In this document: positions 17,023 to 25,512 of the stretch, in pieces
Numbering within the stretch: position 1 is the stretch's first letter
Layout of the letters: every line of letters starts with the position of its first letter
Source of the DNA: Alphaproteobacteria bacterium
GTDB taxonomy: Bacteria; Pseudomonadota; Alphaproteobacteria; UBA828
Assembly (NCBI GenBank): GCA_022826345.1
Contig: JAJDVB010000135.1
Span: forward strand, 7,035 to 71,034
Reading direction: 5' to 3'
DNA: 64,000 nucleotides
Position numbers and translations under genes: made by a program
The notes under the pieces: model-generated
The model's database searches: none
Seen by the model: only the letters and a program-made list of their open reading frames with translations
Told to the model about the DNA's origin: nothing

Positions 17023-18198
17023 TCAGGCGGCGTCGGCCTCCTCCCCCGCACCCGCGACGGCGCCGTTCCCAGCCGAGGTGATGGCGCACTCGGACTCGCG
17101 CCACCAGAGCGCTTCCAGATCGTTGATATCGACGCCGCGGTCCCAGATGCGCGCCTTGACCGGGCCGATGTCGGTATCGAGGGTCTGATCGAGGTACTTG
17201 CCCTTGTAGATTGTCGCCCCGCTGGTGCAGGGCAGCGCGTTGACGCCGGGCTCGTCGACGGTCGCCCCGCGAGACGCGAGCCTGATCCGCTCCGCCCGCA
17301 CCGCGACGCAGGCGGGCGCGCCTCTCTCGGCCAGACCAGTGCCGCTCCAGGCGCCGCTGATCACGTGCCCGCCGATGCGCACGCTGGCCGTGCCGTTCTG
17401 CACGCTCTCGATGGTTCCTTCGAGCAGGTTCTCCACTCCCATGAAGTCCGCGACGAAGCGGCTCGCCGGCCGGTCGAACAGGTCGGTGGGAGGCCCTTCC
17501 TGCACGATGCGCCCGCGCCGCATCAGGATGATCCGGTCGCTCATGGTGAGCGCCTCTTCCTGACTGTGAGTGACGTAGATGAAGGTGAGGCCGAGCTTCT
17601 CGTGGAGGTCGAGGAGCTCCACCTGCATGTCGACGCGCAGCTTCTCGTCGAGGGCGCCGAGCGGCTCGTCGAGGAGCAGGATCGCGGGCTGCGTCACCAG
17701 CGCGCGGGCCAGCGCCACCCGCTGGCGCTCACCTCCGGAAAGCTGGTGGACGCGGCGGCCGTACTTGTCCAGCAGGCGGACCAGGGCGAGCGCGTCTTCC
17801 GCCCGCTTGCGGCGCTGATCCCTGTCGATGCCGCGCACGCGCAGCCCGTACTCGACGTTCTGCCCGACCGACATGTGCGGGAAGAGCGCGTAGTGCTGGA
17901 ACACGGTGGTGCAGTTGCGCCTTGACGCCGGGATGGCGGAGACATCCTCGCCGTCGATGGCGATGCGTACGATCCGGGTCGGTCGCTCGAGCCCGGCGAC
18001 GATCCTGAGCAGCGTCGTCTTTCCGGAGCCGCTCTCGCCCAGCAGGGTGAGGAACTCGCCCCGCCGCGCCGTGATCGACACGTCGTCGAGCGCAACCACG
18101 TCGCCGAAGCGGTGGGTCGCATGCTCGACCTGCAGGATCTGATCACCGTCGCCTCCGGCCGGTGCGGCGCGCGGCGCGGCTGCTTCACTTGTTGCCAT
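17023..18198 (-). CDS. Polyamine-type ABC importer ATPase (PotA-like), first set
   Basis: This 391-residue ATPase has Walker A GESGSGKTT, Q-loop VFQHYALFPHM, signature LSGGERQRVALARAL and Walker [15 protein letters not shown]-terminal TOBE-type regulatory domain follows, roughly residues 240-360. The ATG at 18198 has a GGAGGAGG Shine-Dalgarno sequence five bases upstream and overlaps the permease stop by 14 bases. A TTG seven codons earlier is a weaker alternative. It is the last gene of a permease-permease-ATPase operon without its own binding protein. Polyamines, opines or other small cations are possible substrates. Confidence 0.88.
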   Translation of the reverse strand: MATSEAAAPRAAPAGGDGDQILQVEHATHRFGDVVALDDVSITARRGEFLTLLGESGSGKTTLLRIVAGLERPTRIVRIAIDGEDVSAIPASRRNCTTVFQHYALFPHMSVGQNVEYGLRVRGIDRDQRRKRAEDALALVRLLDKYGRRVHQLSGGERQRVALARALVTQPAILLLDEPLGALDEKLRVDMQVELLDLHEKLGLTFIYVTHSQEEALTMSDRIILMRRGRIVQEGPPTDLFDRPASRFVADFMGVENLLEGTIESVQNGTASVRIGGHVISGAWSGTGLAERGAPACVAVRAERIRLASRGATVDEPGVNALPCTSGATIYKGKYLDQTLDTDIGPVKARIWDRGVDINDLEALWWRESECAITSAGNGAVAGAGEEADAA

Positions 18199-19087
18199 CT
18201 CGGCCTCCTCCGAAGGCAAGCTTGATCGCGAGGAAGGTCAACCCGATGCTCACGATCGTCACCAGGGTACTCATCGCGTAGATCAGGGGCACGGTCGTAT
18301 TATGCGCGCCCGATTGTATCCACAGATAGAGCGGCAGTGTGTCCTGTCCCGCACGCATGAAGATGCTGAAGGGCAGTTCGTTGAACGACAGCAGGAAGCC
18401 GAAGAAGCCGGCGGCGAAGATGCCGGGCTTCAGGATCGGCACCTCGATCTGCCAGAAGCGCTGCCAGCGGCTTGCACCGAGGTCTTCGGCGGCTTCCATC
18501 AGCCGCGTGTCGAAGCGCGAGGCGACCACCAGCATCGCCAGCAGCGCGAAGGGAAACGCCCAGACGAAGTGGGCCAGCGCCAGCGACCATACGCCCATCT
18601 TCACGTTGATCACGAGGCGATACCACATGAAGAGCCCGACGCCCGCGACAATGCCCGGCACCATCAGCGGCATGAGGAAGCCGATGAGCAGCGGTCCGCG
18701 CCGCTTCACCCGGGGCAGCACCGGCCCCACGATCAGCGCGCCGATCACGCACGCCGCCGAGGTGGCGAAGGCGAGCCCGATCGAGAGCAGCAGCGGATCG
18801 CCGACCCGGAAGTTGCTGCCGTAGGCCTCCCCGTCGCGCTGGGCGATGTCGGCGTAGATCACGTCCTCGTACCAGGTGAGCGTCCAGTCGCCCGGAATGC
18901 CCGTGAGCGGCTCGCCGCTGATGGAGAGGATCATCAGCCAGACGATCGGCAGGTAGAGGACGAACAGCACGCCGTAGCCGAAGAAGAGGCCGGTGCCCCG
19001 TGGCAGGCCATCCATTAAGCGTCGCCAGAAGGGCGGGCGCACCTGCGCGTAGGTGATCGTTTCGGAGGCGGGCGCGGTCATCGTCAT
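18185..19087 (-). CDS. Polyamine-type ABC permease (PotC-like), first set
   Basis: This 300-residue inner-membrane permease has about six membrane segments. The EAA loop is RLMEAAEDLGASRWQRFWQI, followed by EVPILKPGIFAAGF, which is the contact site for the ATPase. There is an unusually long periplasmic stretch after the first segment (DWTLTWYEDVIYADIAQRDG). The ATG at 19087 overlaps the preceding permease stop by four bases (ATGA). The downstream ATPase start lies inside its last codons, so all three proteins are translationally coupled. Confidence 0.88.
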   Translation of the reverse strand: MTMTAPASETITYAQVRPPFWRRLMDGLPRGTGLFFGYGVLFVLYLPIVWLMILSISGEPLTGIPGDWTLTWYEDVIYADIAQRDGEAYGSNFRVGDPLLLSIGLAFATSAACVIGALIVGPVLPRVKRRGPLLIGFLMPLMVPGIVAGVGLFMWYRLVINVKMGVWSLALAHFVWAFPFALLAMLVVASRFDTRLMEAAEDLGASRWQRFWQIEVPILKPGIFAAGFFGFLLSFNELPFSIFMRAGQDTLPLYLWIQSGAHNTTVPLIYAMSTLVTIVSIGLTFLAIKLAFGGGRDGNK

Positions 19088-20001
19088 CGGCGCAGATTCG
19101 CGAAGACTTCGTTGAGCCCGCCCACCGGCTTGAGCGCAGCCCAGAGCAGGACTTGGAAGGCTAGCATGATGCCGAGCACCACCGCAGCGAGCGCAGCCGC
19201 GACCAGGAAGTTCGAGACTCCGATCAGACTCTGCACCTGGGCGCTCAACATCAGCACGTTGTTGCCGCCCATGTGCTGCGCCACCACCGTGTCGCCCAGC
19301 ATCGGGATGAAGGTGAAGACGATACCGGCGACAACGCCCGGCAACGCGAGCGGGAAGATGACGTGCACGAGTGTCCTGAAGCGATTGGCGCCGAGGTCGT
19401 TGCTGGCTTCCAGAAAGTCGTTATCGATCAGGCTGATGGAGAGAAAGATCGGCCACACCATCGTCGGGAAGAAGGCACCCAGAAAGCCGAAATGCACGGC
19501 AAACTCGGAAAAGATCAGCCAGGTCACCGGCTCGTCGACCGCGCCGGTCGCCAGCAGCGCCTGATTGACCACACCGTTGATGCCGAAGACCGAGCGCCAG
19601 ACGATGACGCGCGCCGCCGGACTCAGGAAGAACGGCACCGTGAGCGCGGTGAAGGTGAGCAACCGCACCATGTTGTTCCTGCAGCCCTTCGCGAGCCAAA
19701 GCGCGAAGGGGAACGCGATCATCAGTTCGATGAACGTGATCGTCGCGGCGATGCGCACCGAACGCGCGAGCAGATCGCTGCCGCCGTAGGAGAAGAAGCG
19801 CTCGTACTGCAGGAAGGTGGGATCAAAGTTGATCCTGATCCCGCGGCCCTGGAGGAACGAGACCAGGATGATGGCGAGCAGCGGGATGACGATGCCGCCG
19901 AACCAGACGACGGTGAAGCCCGAGAGCGACCAGACGCCTGCCGGCATGCGCGGCAGCAGGCGGCGCAAAACGTCGTCGTTGGCGGTGAGCGCGGCGGCCA
20001 T
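19084..20001 (-). CDS. Polyamine-type ABC permease (PotB-like), first set
   Basis: This 305-residue permease opens the first transporter operon. It has the usual six hydrophobic segments and the EAA motif NDFLEASNDLGANRFRTLVHV, followed by IFPLALPGVVAG. The Shine-Dalgarno sequence before the ATG at 20001 is poor. Upstream lies a 0.93-kb gap and then the divergent second transporter, whose PotD-like protein could in principle serve both systems. No binding-protein gene is present next to this operon. Confidence 0.88.
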   Translation of the reverse strand: MAAALTANDDVLRRLLPRMPAGVWSLSGFTVVWFGGIVIPLLAIILVSFLQGRGIRINFDPTFLQYERFFSYGGSDLLARSVRIAATITFIELMIAFPFALWLAKGCRNNMVRLLTFTALTVPFFLSPAARVIVWRSVFGINGVVNQALLATGAVDEPVTWLIFSEFAVHFGFLGAFFPTMVWPIFLSISLIDNDFLEASNDLGANRFRTLVHVIFPLALPGVVAGIVFTFIPMLGDTVVAQHMGGNNVLMLSAQVQSLIGVSNFLVAAALAAVVLGIMLAFQVLLWAALKPVGGLNEVFANLRR

Positions 20002-20928
20002 CCTGGAACGCTAACAGACCGGACAGCATCGTCCCCGGTCGTCGCACAGTACATTTCTCGCATACAGTGCGGACCGAGACACCCCCACTCACCCCGAGCC
20101 TCTCCGCCAACCCATTCATATCCCTCAGTCGCCGGGTGCTCGCTCCGCTCGCTTGGCTCGGGGGCCAAGAGGGAGAACGGGTGGCGCATTCTTCGTCCCC
20201 CCTCCGCCCGATACCCGGCGCGTTCCTTCGCGTCTGCGTACCGTCCTGCGGTCACCTGGTCGCCTGGCTCGCCGAGGCCGCCCCCTTATCGGACCGCTGA
20301 GTCGGATAACTCTTGGTCGGACCAATCGGCGCCTCAAGTGTCCGTGACAACACCCAAAATACCGTTGACAAGCCAATTCCCTGCCCACAGGATTGCCCGT
20401 GGATCGGTCAATTCAAGAGCCACCAAGTGCCTCGGTACGGTGCTTGACAATAAATTGGGGAGGTTTGAGGGGCTAAATCGACATCCAATAGTCAGCGGCA
20501 ACTCTTCGCCAACCGAACTGACTATGATGCTCGATATGCACTCTTTCGCGAACATTGAGTCCTGGAGCCGTGGCTCGAGGCGCTAGGGGCAGCCTTACTG
20601 AGGAGAAAGCCGGACAGGGTATGGTGAGCATTCAGTATCCTGCTGATTTGCAACGAGAAGGCGCCGATTCGAACGGGCATGACGTGGCGTTCAGCGATTG
20701 CCGGCGATCCTGCGAGCGGCGTTTACATACCAATTTCTGGTTTGTTAAATAGGCTGGCTGTGGCTGCTATGAAATGCACTCTATAGCCACGACGATGCCA
20801 AGATATCCTCAAAGACTGCGGAATGTAGAGGGAGTAGGACCTGAATTTCTGAAATCCAAAGTTTTGTGCTATGTGTTGGAAGAACGCGGCCTTATTTCAG
20901 GTCAAAATGAGCGTCCACCTAGGCGGGT
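20002..20928. other. Long intergenic gap with falling GC, no convincing gene
   Basis: This 0.93-kb gap lies between two divergent polyamine-type transporters. The first 300 bases are GC-rich and resemble neighbouring DNA. From about 20300 the GC drops towards 50% and stays low into the next ATPase gene. Short open frames exist on both strands (for example 20334-20555, minus) but none has a Shine-Dalgarno sequence, recognisable motif or credible composition. One sigma70-like promoter at 20722-20750 is the only site I can support. The change in composition marks a likely junction of acquired DNA. Confidence 0.5.
20722..20750 (+). promoter_or_regulatory. Sigma70-like promoter for the second polyamine-type operon
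   Basis: TTTACA (20722-20727), a 17-base AT-rich spacer and TTAAAT (20745-20750) give a near-consensus promoter about 180 bases before the ATPase start. It is the only good -35/-10 pair in the gap. The long leader that would result holds no clear structure that I could identify. Confidence 0.45.
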
Positions 20929-22059
20929 ATGGGTGTTTTTATGACGACCGATACCCCGGATATTGTGGTCTTCGACCGCGTGCAAAAGAGCTACGACGGC
21001 GAGATCCTGGTCGTCAAGGACCTCAATCTGAGCATCAGGACCGGTGAGTTCCTGACGATGTTGGGTCCCTCGGGATCCGGCAAGACGACGTGCTTGATGA
21101 TGTTGGCCGGCTTTGAGCCGGCTACTCATGGAGAAATTTATTTGAACGATCGCCCGATCAATAAAGTTGCGCCACATCGACGAAATATCGGAATGGTCTT
21201 CCAGGATTACGCGCTGTTCCCACACATGACAGTCACGGAGAACCTGGCGTTTCCTCTGAAAGTTAGACGGATTCCGAAATCGGAGATAGAGGCGAAAGTC
21301 AAGCGCGCGCTGGACATGGTTCGCCTGCCGGACTTCGGTGGCCGACGGCCCGGCCAACTCTCAGGCGGCCAGCAACAACGCGTGGCGGTGGCACGGGCAT
21401 TGGTGTTCGAGCCTGACTTGGTGCTCATGGATGAACCTCTCGGCGCCCTGGACAAAAATTTACGGGAGGAGATGCAGTACGAAATAAAACACATTCACGA
21501 AGAGCTAGGCGTCACTATCGTCTACGTCACGCATGATCAGTCCGAAGCGTTGACCATGTCCAATCGTATTGCGGTCTTTAATGATGGTGTAATTCAGCAG
21601 TTGGCAAGTCCTAGCGCACTCTACGAGCAACCGGAGAACGCCTTCGTTGCGCAGTTTATCGGCGAGAACAATCGATTGCGCGGCAAGGTGAATTCGGTTG
21701 AGGGGAACCATTGCCAGGTGAATTTGGATGGTGGTGGTGGCACCGTTCGAGCCCTCAATGTGAAGGTCGAAGGGGCGGGCGCACGCACGACCCTGTCGCT
21801 CCGTCCCGAGCGCGTCATCGTCGCCTGCGAAGACGGGGAAGCGGACAACTCGATTGTGGGCCGCGTCGAGGAGTTGATCTATCTGGGAGATCATATCCGT
21901 GCGCGCCTGTCGGTCGCGGGAACTGACGAGTTCGTTGTGAAGATTCCCAACACAGATCGGCATGCAGCGTTGCGGGAGGGAATGGACGTCAACCTGGGCT
22001 GGGCTGCAGAAGATTGCCGGGCGCTGGACGCTCCGGTTGACACAGCCGAGCCCGGTTAG
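20929..22059 (+). CDS. Polyamine-type ABC importer ATPase (PotA-like), second set
   Basis: This 376-residue ATPase has Walker [11 protein letters not shown]-loop [11 protein letters not shown], signature [15 protein letters not shown] and Walker [18 protein letters not shown]-type domain follows in the last third ([19 protein letters not shown] and LSLRPERV). An ATG at 20941, four codons in, is an equally good start, since neither has a strong Shine-Dalgarno sequence. The first two thirds are clearly lower in GC, with more AT-ending codons than the genes on either side. That suggests the gene arrived by transfer. It leads a complete ATPase, binding-protein, permease, permease operon. Confidence 0.88.
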   Translation: MGVFMTTDTPDIVVFDRVQKSYDGEILVVKDLNLSIRTGEFLTMLGPSGSGKTTCLMMLAGFEPATHGEIYLNDRPINKVAPHRRNIGMVFQDYALFPHMTVTENLAFPLKVRRIPKSEIEAKVKRALDMVRLPDFGGRRPGQLSGGQQQRVAVARALVFEPDLVLMDEPLGALDKNLREEMQYEIKHIHEELGVTIVYVTHDQSEALTMSNRIAVFNDGVIQQLASPSALYEQPENAFVAQFIGENNRLRGKVNSVEGNHCQVNLDGGGGTVRALNVKVEGAGARTTLSLRPERVIVACEDGEADNSIVGRVEELIYLGDHIRARLSVAGTDEFVVKIPNTDRHAALREGMDVNLGWAAEDCRALDAPVDTAEPG

Positions 22060-22143
22060 AGCAGATCAAGACGTGTCGGTGTCGCCGATGCGAGGCTTGA
22101 GAACCCGCCGGTGTGTCCGGCAAACGAGAGGAGAGTAACCAAG

Positions 22144-23247
22144 ATGAGATGGCTATTGAGTACGACCGTCGTTGCCGCCGGCGTGGCGTTGGCGGCTGGC
22201 AGCGCCCAGGCACTCGACCTCACGATCGTGTCGTGGGGCGGCGCCTATACGGCGAGCCAGCAGAAGGCCTATCACGACCCCTACATGGCGGCGAACCCCG
22301 ACATCAACATCATCAATGACGACAACGCCGCCGAAGGGCTGGCCAAGGTCAGGGCCCAGGTCGAATCCGGTAACGTCACCTGGGACATCGTTGACATGGT
22401 GGCGGCCGACGCGATCACCGCGTGCGACGAAGGCCTGATCATGGAAATCGATCCGGACACGTGGCTCGCGCCCGCGCCGGACGGGACCCCTGCGTCGGAA
22501 GACTTCTTCGCCGGCACGCTCTCGCCGGGCGGGACCAACTGCTTCATCCCGCAGATCGTCTACTCCACGACCTTCGGCTATCGCACCGATGCCTTCGAGG
22601 GTGAGCAGCCGTCCACGATCGCAGACGTGTTCGACCTGGAGAAGTTCCCCGGCAAGCGCTCGCTGGAGCGCCGGCCCATCAACAATCTCGAATGGGCGCT
22701 GCTTGCCGACGGTGTGGCACCTGCGGACGTCTACGGCATGCTCAGCACGGACGAGGGTGTGGCGCGGGCCCTGGCCAAGCTCGACACCATCAAGGACCAG
22801 GTGGTCTGGTGGACCAAGGGAGCGCAGCCGCCGCAGCTTCTGGCGGACGGTGAGGTCGTGATTGCTTCGGCCTACAACGGTCGCCTCTTCTCGGCCATCG
22901 CCGAGAAGAACCAGCCCATCGCCATGCTGTGGGACCGGCAGGTGTTCGATCTCGACGGCTGGGTCGTGCCGGTGGGCGTCAAGGACCTCGACGCGGTGAA
23001 GGCGTATCTCTACTTCGCCACCGACACGCAGCGGCTGGCGGATCAGGCGAAGTTCATCTCCTACGGCCCGGCGCGCTATTCGTCGGCGCCACTGGTGGGC
23101 AATCACGCCGATCTCGGCATCGACATGAAGCCCCACATGCCGACCGATCCCAACAATGCCAAGACCCTCTTCGACTTCGACTACGTCTGGTGGGCCGACC
23201 ACCGGGCGGAACTCGACGAGGTGTTCAACACCTGGCTCGCGAAGTAG
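22144..23247 (+). CDS. Polyamine-type ABC importer binding protein (PotD-like)
   Basis: This 367-residue periplasmic protein has a clear Sec signal (MRWLLSTTVVAAGVALAAG, cleavage near SAQA) and starts its mature part LDLTIVSWGGAYTASQQKAY, typical of the PotD/PotF and opine-binding group. The start at 22144 has a GAGGAGAG Shine-Dalgarno sequence. A reading 11 codons longer would precede the signal peptide and is rejected. The GC level is near the window average, unlike the ATPase before it and the permease after it. The ligand could be spermidine, putrescine or another small cation and cannot be set from sequence. A strong hairpin follows the stop. Confidence 0.88.
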   Translation: MRWLLSTTVVAAGVALAAGSAQALDLTIVSWGGAYTASQQKAYHDPYMAANPDINIINDDNAAEGLAKVRAQVESGNVTWDIVDMVAADAITACDEGLIMEIDPDTWLAPAPDGTPASEDFFAGTLSPGGTNCFIPQIVYSTTFGYRTDAFEGEQPSTIADVFDLEKFPGKRSLERRPINNLEWALLADGVAPADVYGMLSTDEGVARALAKLDTIKDQVVWWTKGAQPPQLLADGEVVIASAYNGRLFSAIAEKNQPIAMLWDRQVFDLDGWVVPVGVKDLDAVKAYLYFATDTQRLADQAKFISYGPARYSSAPLVGNHADLGIDMKPHMPTDPNNAKTLFDFDYVWWADHRAELDEVFNTWLAK

Positions 23248-23259
23248 CAGAGACTCAGA

Positions 23260-23297
23260 GGGACGGGTCGCCTATGTGCGTCCCGTCCCCGTTTCTT
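23260..23297 (+). terminator. Attenuator hairpin after the PotD-like gene
   Basis: GGGACGGG (23260-23267) pairs perfectly with CCCGTCCC (23282-23289). The stem extends inward through CGC/GCG past one T-T mismatch, with a short CTATGT loop. A weak T-rich tail (CGTTTCTTC) follows. It lies between the binding-protein stop and the first permease start and would reduce read-through into the permeases. Confidence 0.55.
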
Positions 23298-23330
23298 CGA
23301 GGCCGCTGAACGAGACCCAGAACCGCGCCC

Positions 23331-24593
23331 ATGTCGACGGTCGCCGATAACACCCTGCGAACCGCCGATGGCGTGCCATTGAAGACGAGCCTGCGACGGG
23401 CGACGGCTCGCAGGCGCATCCGCACATTCCTGTTGGTCGTGCCCATTCTGGCGTTCCTGTTGATCACATTTGTTTTTCCCGTCATCGATATGTTGTTTCG
23501 AAGCGTCGACAACCAAATCGTTTCATCCGTTCTGCCCCGTACAACGCTGGCCATCCAAAGCTGGGATCCGGGGAGCAAGGAGTTGCCGCCGGAATTTGTG
23601 TACGAAGCCTTGGTGCTGGATATTCAAGAGTCATCTAAGGACAAGACGTTAGGCCGTGCCGGGCGGCGCTTGAATTACGAAAAGTCCGGAGTGATGAGCT
23701 TGTTCCGGAAATCGGGACGGCGAGCCAAACGCATAACCGAAGCCCCTTTCAAGGACCAAGTCTTGGCGATTGATCAACGCTGGGCAGACTTGGCAACTTG
23801 GCAACTGATTCATCAAGAATCCAGCAAAGTAACCGAAAGCTACTTCCTGTCGGCTGTCGACCTTCGGGTTGACTACAAGGGTGAAATTTCCTGGAAGGCG
23901 GAAGAACGACGAATATACTTGTTCTTATTTTATCGTACATTATGGATGAGTGCGCTCATCACGATATTCTGTTTGCTCCTCGGCTATCCGATTGCCTTCC
24001 TCCTGGCGACGTTACCGCCGCGCCATAGCAATCTCTTGCTGATTCTCGTCTTGTTGCCATTCTGGACCTCTCTATTGGTCAGGACGACTGCGTGGATCGC
24101 GCTGCTGCAGTCCGAGGGCGTGTTGAACGACCTCATGGTATTCCTGGGCATAATTTCCGAAGACGGTCGTTTGCAGATGATTCACAACAAGATCGGTACG
24201 TTCGTGGCGATGACGCACATTCTCTTACCTTTCATGATTCTGCCCCTCTATTCCGTCATGAAAACCATTCCCTCTTCGTATATGCGTGCGGCTCGCTCGC
24301 TCGGGGCATCGCCGTTCACTGGTTTTATCAAGGTCTATATGCCCAATACCGTGCCTGGCATCGGCGCCGGCTGCATTCTGGTCTTTATTCTATCGATCGG
24401 CTATTACATTACGCCGGCGTTGGTGGGAGGACGAACCGGTACGTTCATCTCGAACATCATCGCCCTTCACATTAGCGAGACGTTGAATTGGGGTCTGGCG
24501 GCTGCGCTGGGCGTGATTTTGTTGGCGCTCGTCCTGTTGCTTTATTTCCTATATGACAGAATCGTCGGCGTCGCCAACATGAAGCTCGGATAA
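23331..24593 (+). CDS. Polyamine-type ABC permease (PotB-like) with large periplasmic insert
   Basis: This 420-residue permease is about 130 residues longer than the usual 280-310. The extra length is a hydrophilic stretch of about 150 residues between the first membrane segment (FLLVVPILAFLLITFVFPVI) and the second (TLWMSALITIFCLLLGYPIA). This insert is rich in Lys/Arg/Glu and would lie in the periplasm. The EAA loop is SSYMRAARSLGASPFTGFIKV. Related opine/polyamine permeases in alphaproteobacteria also carry such inserts, as far as I recall. Low GC and AT-ending codons mark it as atypical for this genome. The Shine-Dalgarno sequence is weak. Confidence 0.85.
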   Translation: MSTVADNTLRTADGVPLKTSLRRATARRRIRTFLLVVPILAFLLITFVFPVIDMLFRSVDNQIVSSVLPRTTLAIQSWDPGSKELPPEFVYEALVLDIQESSKDKTLGRAGRRLNYEKSGVMSLFRKSGRRAKRITEAPFKDQVLAIDQRWADLATWQLIHQESSKVTESYFLSAVDLRVDYKGEISWKAEERRIYLFLFYRTLWMSALITIFCLLLGYPIAFLLATLPPRHSNLLLILVLLPFWTSLLVRTTAWIALLQSEGVLNDLMVFLGIISEDGRLQMIHNKIGTFVAMTHILLPFMILPLYSVMKTIPSSYMRAARSLGASPFTGFIKVYMPNTVPGIGAGCILVFILSIGYYITPALVGGRTGTFISNIIALHISETLNWGLAAALGVILLALVLLLYFLYDRIVGVANMKLG

Positions 24594-24598
24594 CGCGC

Positions 24599-25447
24599 AT
24601 GCCGCCGCCGCTGCACGCCACGCACTCGGAACGGGTTTGGTATTACACGTTCCGGACGCTGTGCGTGCTGATTTTCATCTTTCTGGTCGGTCCGATCTTC
24701 GTCATTATTCCATTGAGCTTCAACGAGCTTCCCTACTTTACCTTCACGCCGGAAATGCTTGCCTTCGATCCGGCAGGCTACAGCACGAAGTGGTATCAGG
24801 AATTCTTTACCGAGGACTCTTGGCAAAGGGCAGTACAGAACAGCTTTCTCATCGCGATTTTCGCCACGCTCATTTCGACATTCCTCGGCACTCTGGCGGC
24901 GCTCGGGCTCAGCAGGCCCGAAATGCCCTTCAGGAAGACGATCATGGCGTTATTGATTTCGCCGATGATCGTTCCACTTATAATTTCGGCCGCCGGCATG
25001 TATTTCTTTTATGCGCGGATCGGACTTGCCTCGACGCACATCGGAGTCATCCTCGCTCACGCGGCGTTGGGTATCCCGTTCGTCATCATCACGGTGACGG
25101 CGACGTTGGTGGGCTTCGACCATTCGCTCACCCGAGCGGCCGCAAGCCTGGGGTCGAGCCCGACGCGGACCTTCTTTGTTGTGATCGTGCCGCTCATCCT
25201 GCCCGGGGTCATATCGGGCGCGCTGTTGGCGTTCATCACCTCTTTCGACGAGGTGGTGGTCGTACTGTTCGTGGGCTCGGTGGAGCAGCGAACGATTCCC
25301 TGGAAGATGTTCTCAGGGATCCGGGAGGAGATCCGCCCGACCATCCTCGCCGTCGCGACGCTCCTAGTGGTCGTGTCGATCATTTTGTTGACGATGGTGG
25401 AGCTATTGCGGCGGCGGAGCGAGCGGCTGCGCGGGATTCGCTCGTAA
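24599..25447 (+). CDS. Polyamine-type ABC permease (PotC-like), second set
   Basis: This 282-residue permease begins five bases after the previous stop. It has six hydrophobic segments and the EAA motif SLTRAAASLGSSPTRTFFVV, followed by IVPLILPGVISGA. The first half keeps the low GC of its operon, while the last third returns to the GC level of the surrounding genome. Composition therefore changes inside the gene. It is the last gene of the operon. No terminator is obvious before the LexA-type site 27 bases downstream. Confidence 0.88.
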   Translation: MPPPLHATHSERVWYYTFRTLCVLIFIFLVGPIFVIIPLSFNELPYFTFTPEMLAFDPAGYSTKWYQEFFTEDSWQRAVQNSFLIAIFATLISTFLGTLAALGLSRPEMPFRKTIMALLISPMIVPLIISAAGMYFFYARIGLASTHIGVILAHAALGIPFVIITVTATLVGFDHSLTRAAASLGSSPTRTFFVVIVPLILPGVISGALLAFITSFDEVVVVLFVGSVEQRTIPWKMFSGIREEIRPTILAVATLLVVVSIILLTMVELLRRRSERLRGIRS

Positions 25448-25473
25448 CGGTACATAGCGACGCGCCTGCAAAT

Positions 25474-25488
25474 GTTCTTGTAATGTTC
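25474..25488 (+). promoter_or_regulatory. LexA (SOS) box
   Basis: GTTC (25474-25477), seven bases, GTTC (25485-25488) is an exact match to GTTC-N7-GTTC, the direct-repeat operator recognised by alphaproteobacterial LexA. It ends 24 bases before the ATG of the radical SAM gene, where an SOS operator would block its promoter. Overlap of the site with an upstream in-frame ATG (25483) argues for the later start at 25513. Confidence 0.7.
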
Positions 25489-25512
25489 TCGTTCGCAGCT
25501 TACGCTGCGGCG

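Noticed and set aside
20334..20555. 73-codon minus-strand frame in the low-GC gap
   Set aside because: No Shine-Dalgarno sequence, no family and no clear coding bias. The gap is better described as non-coding.
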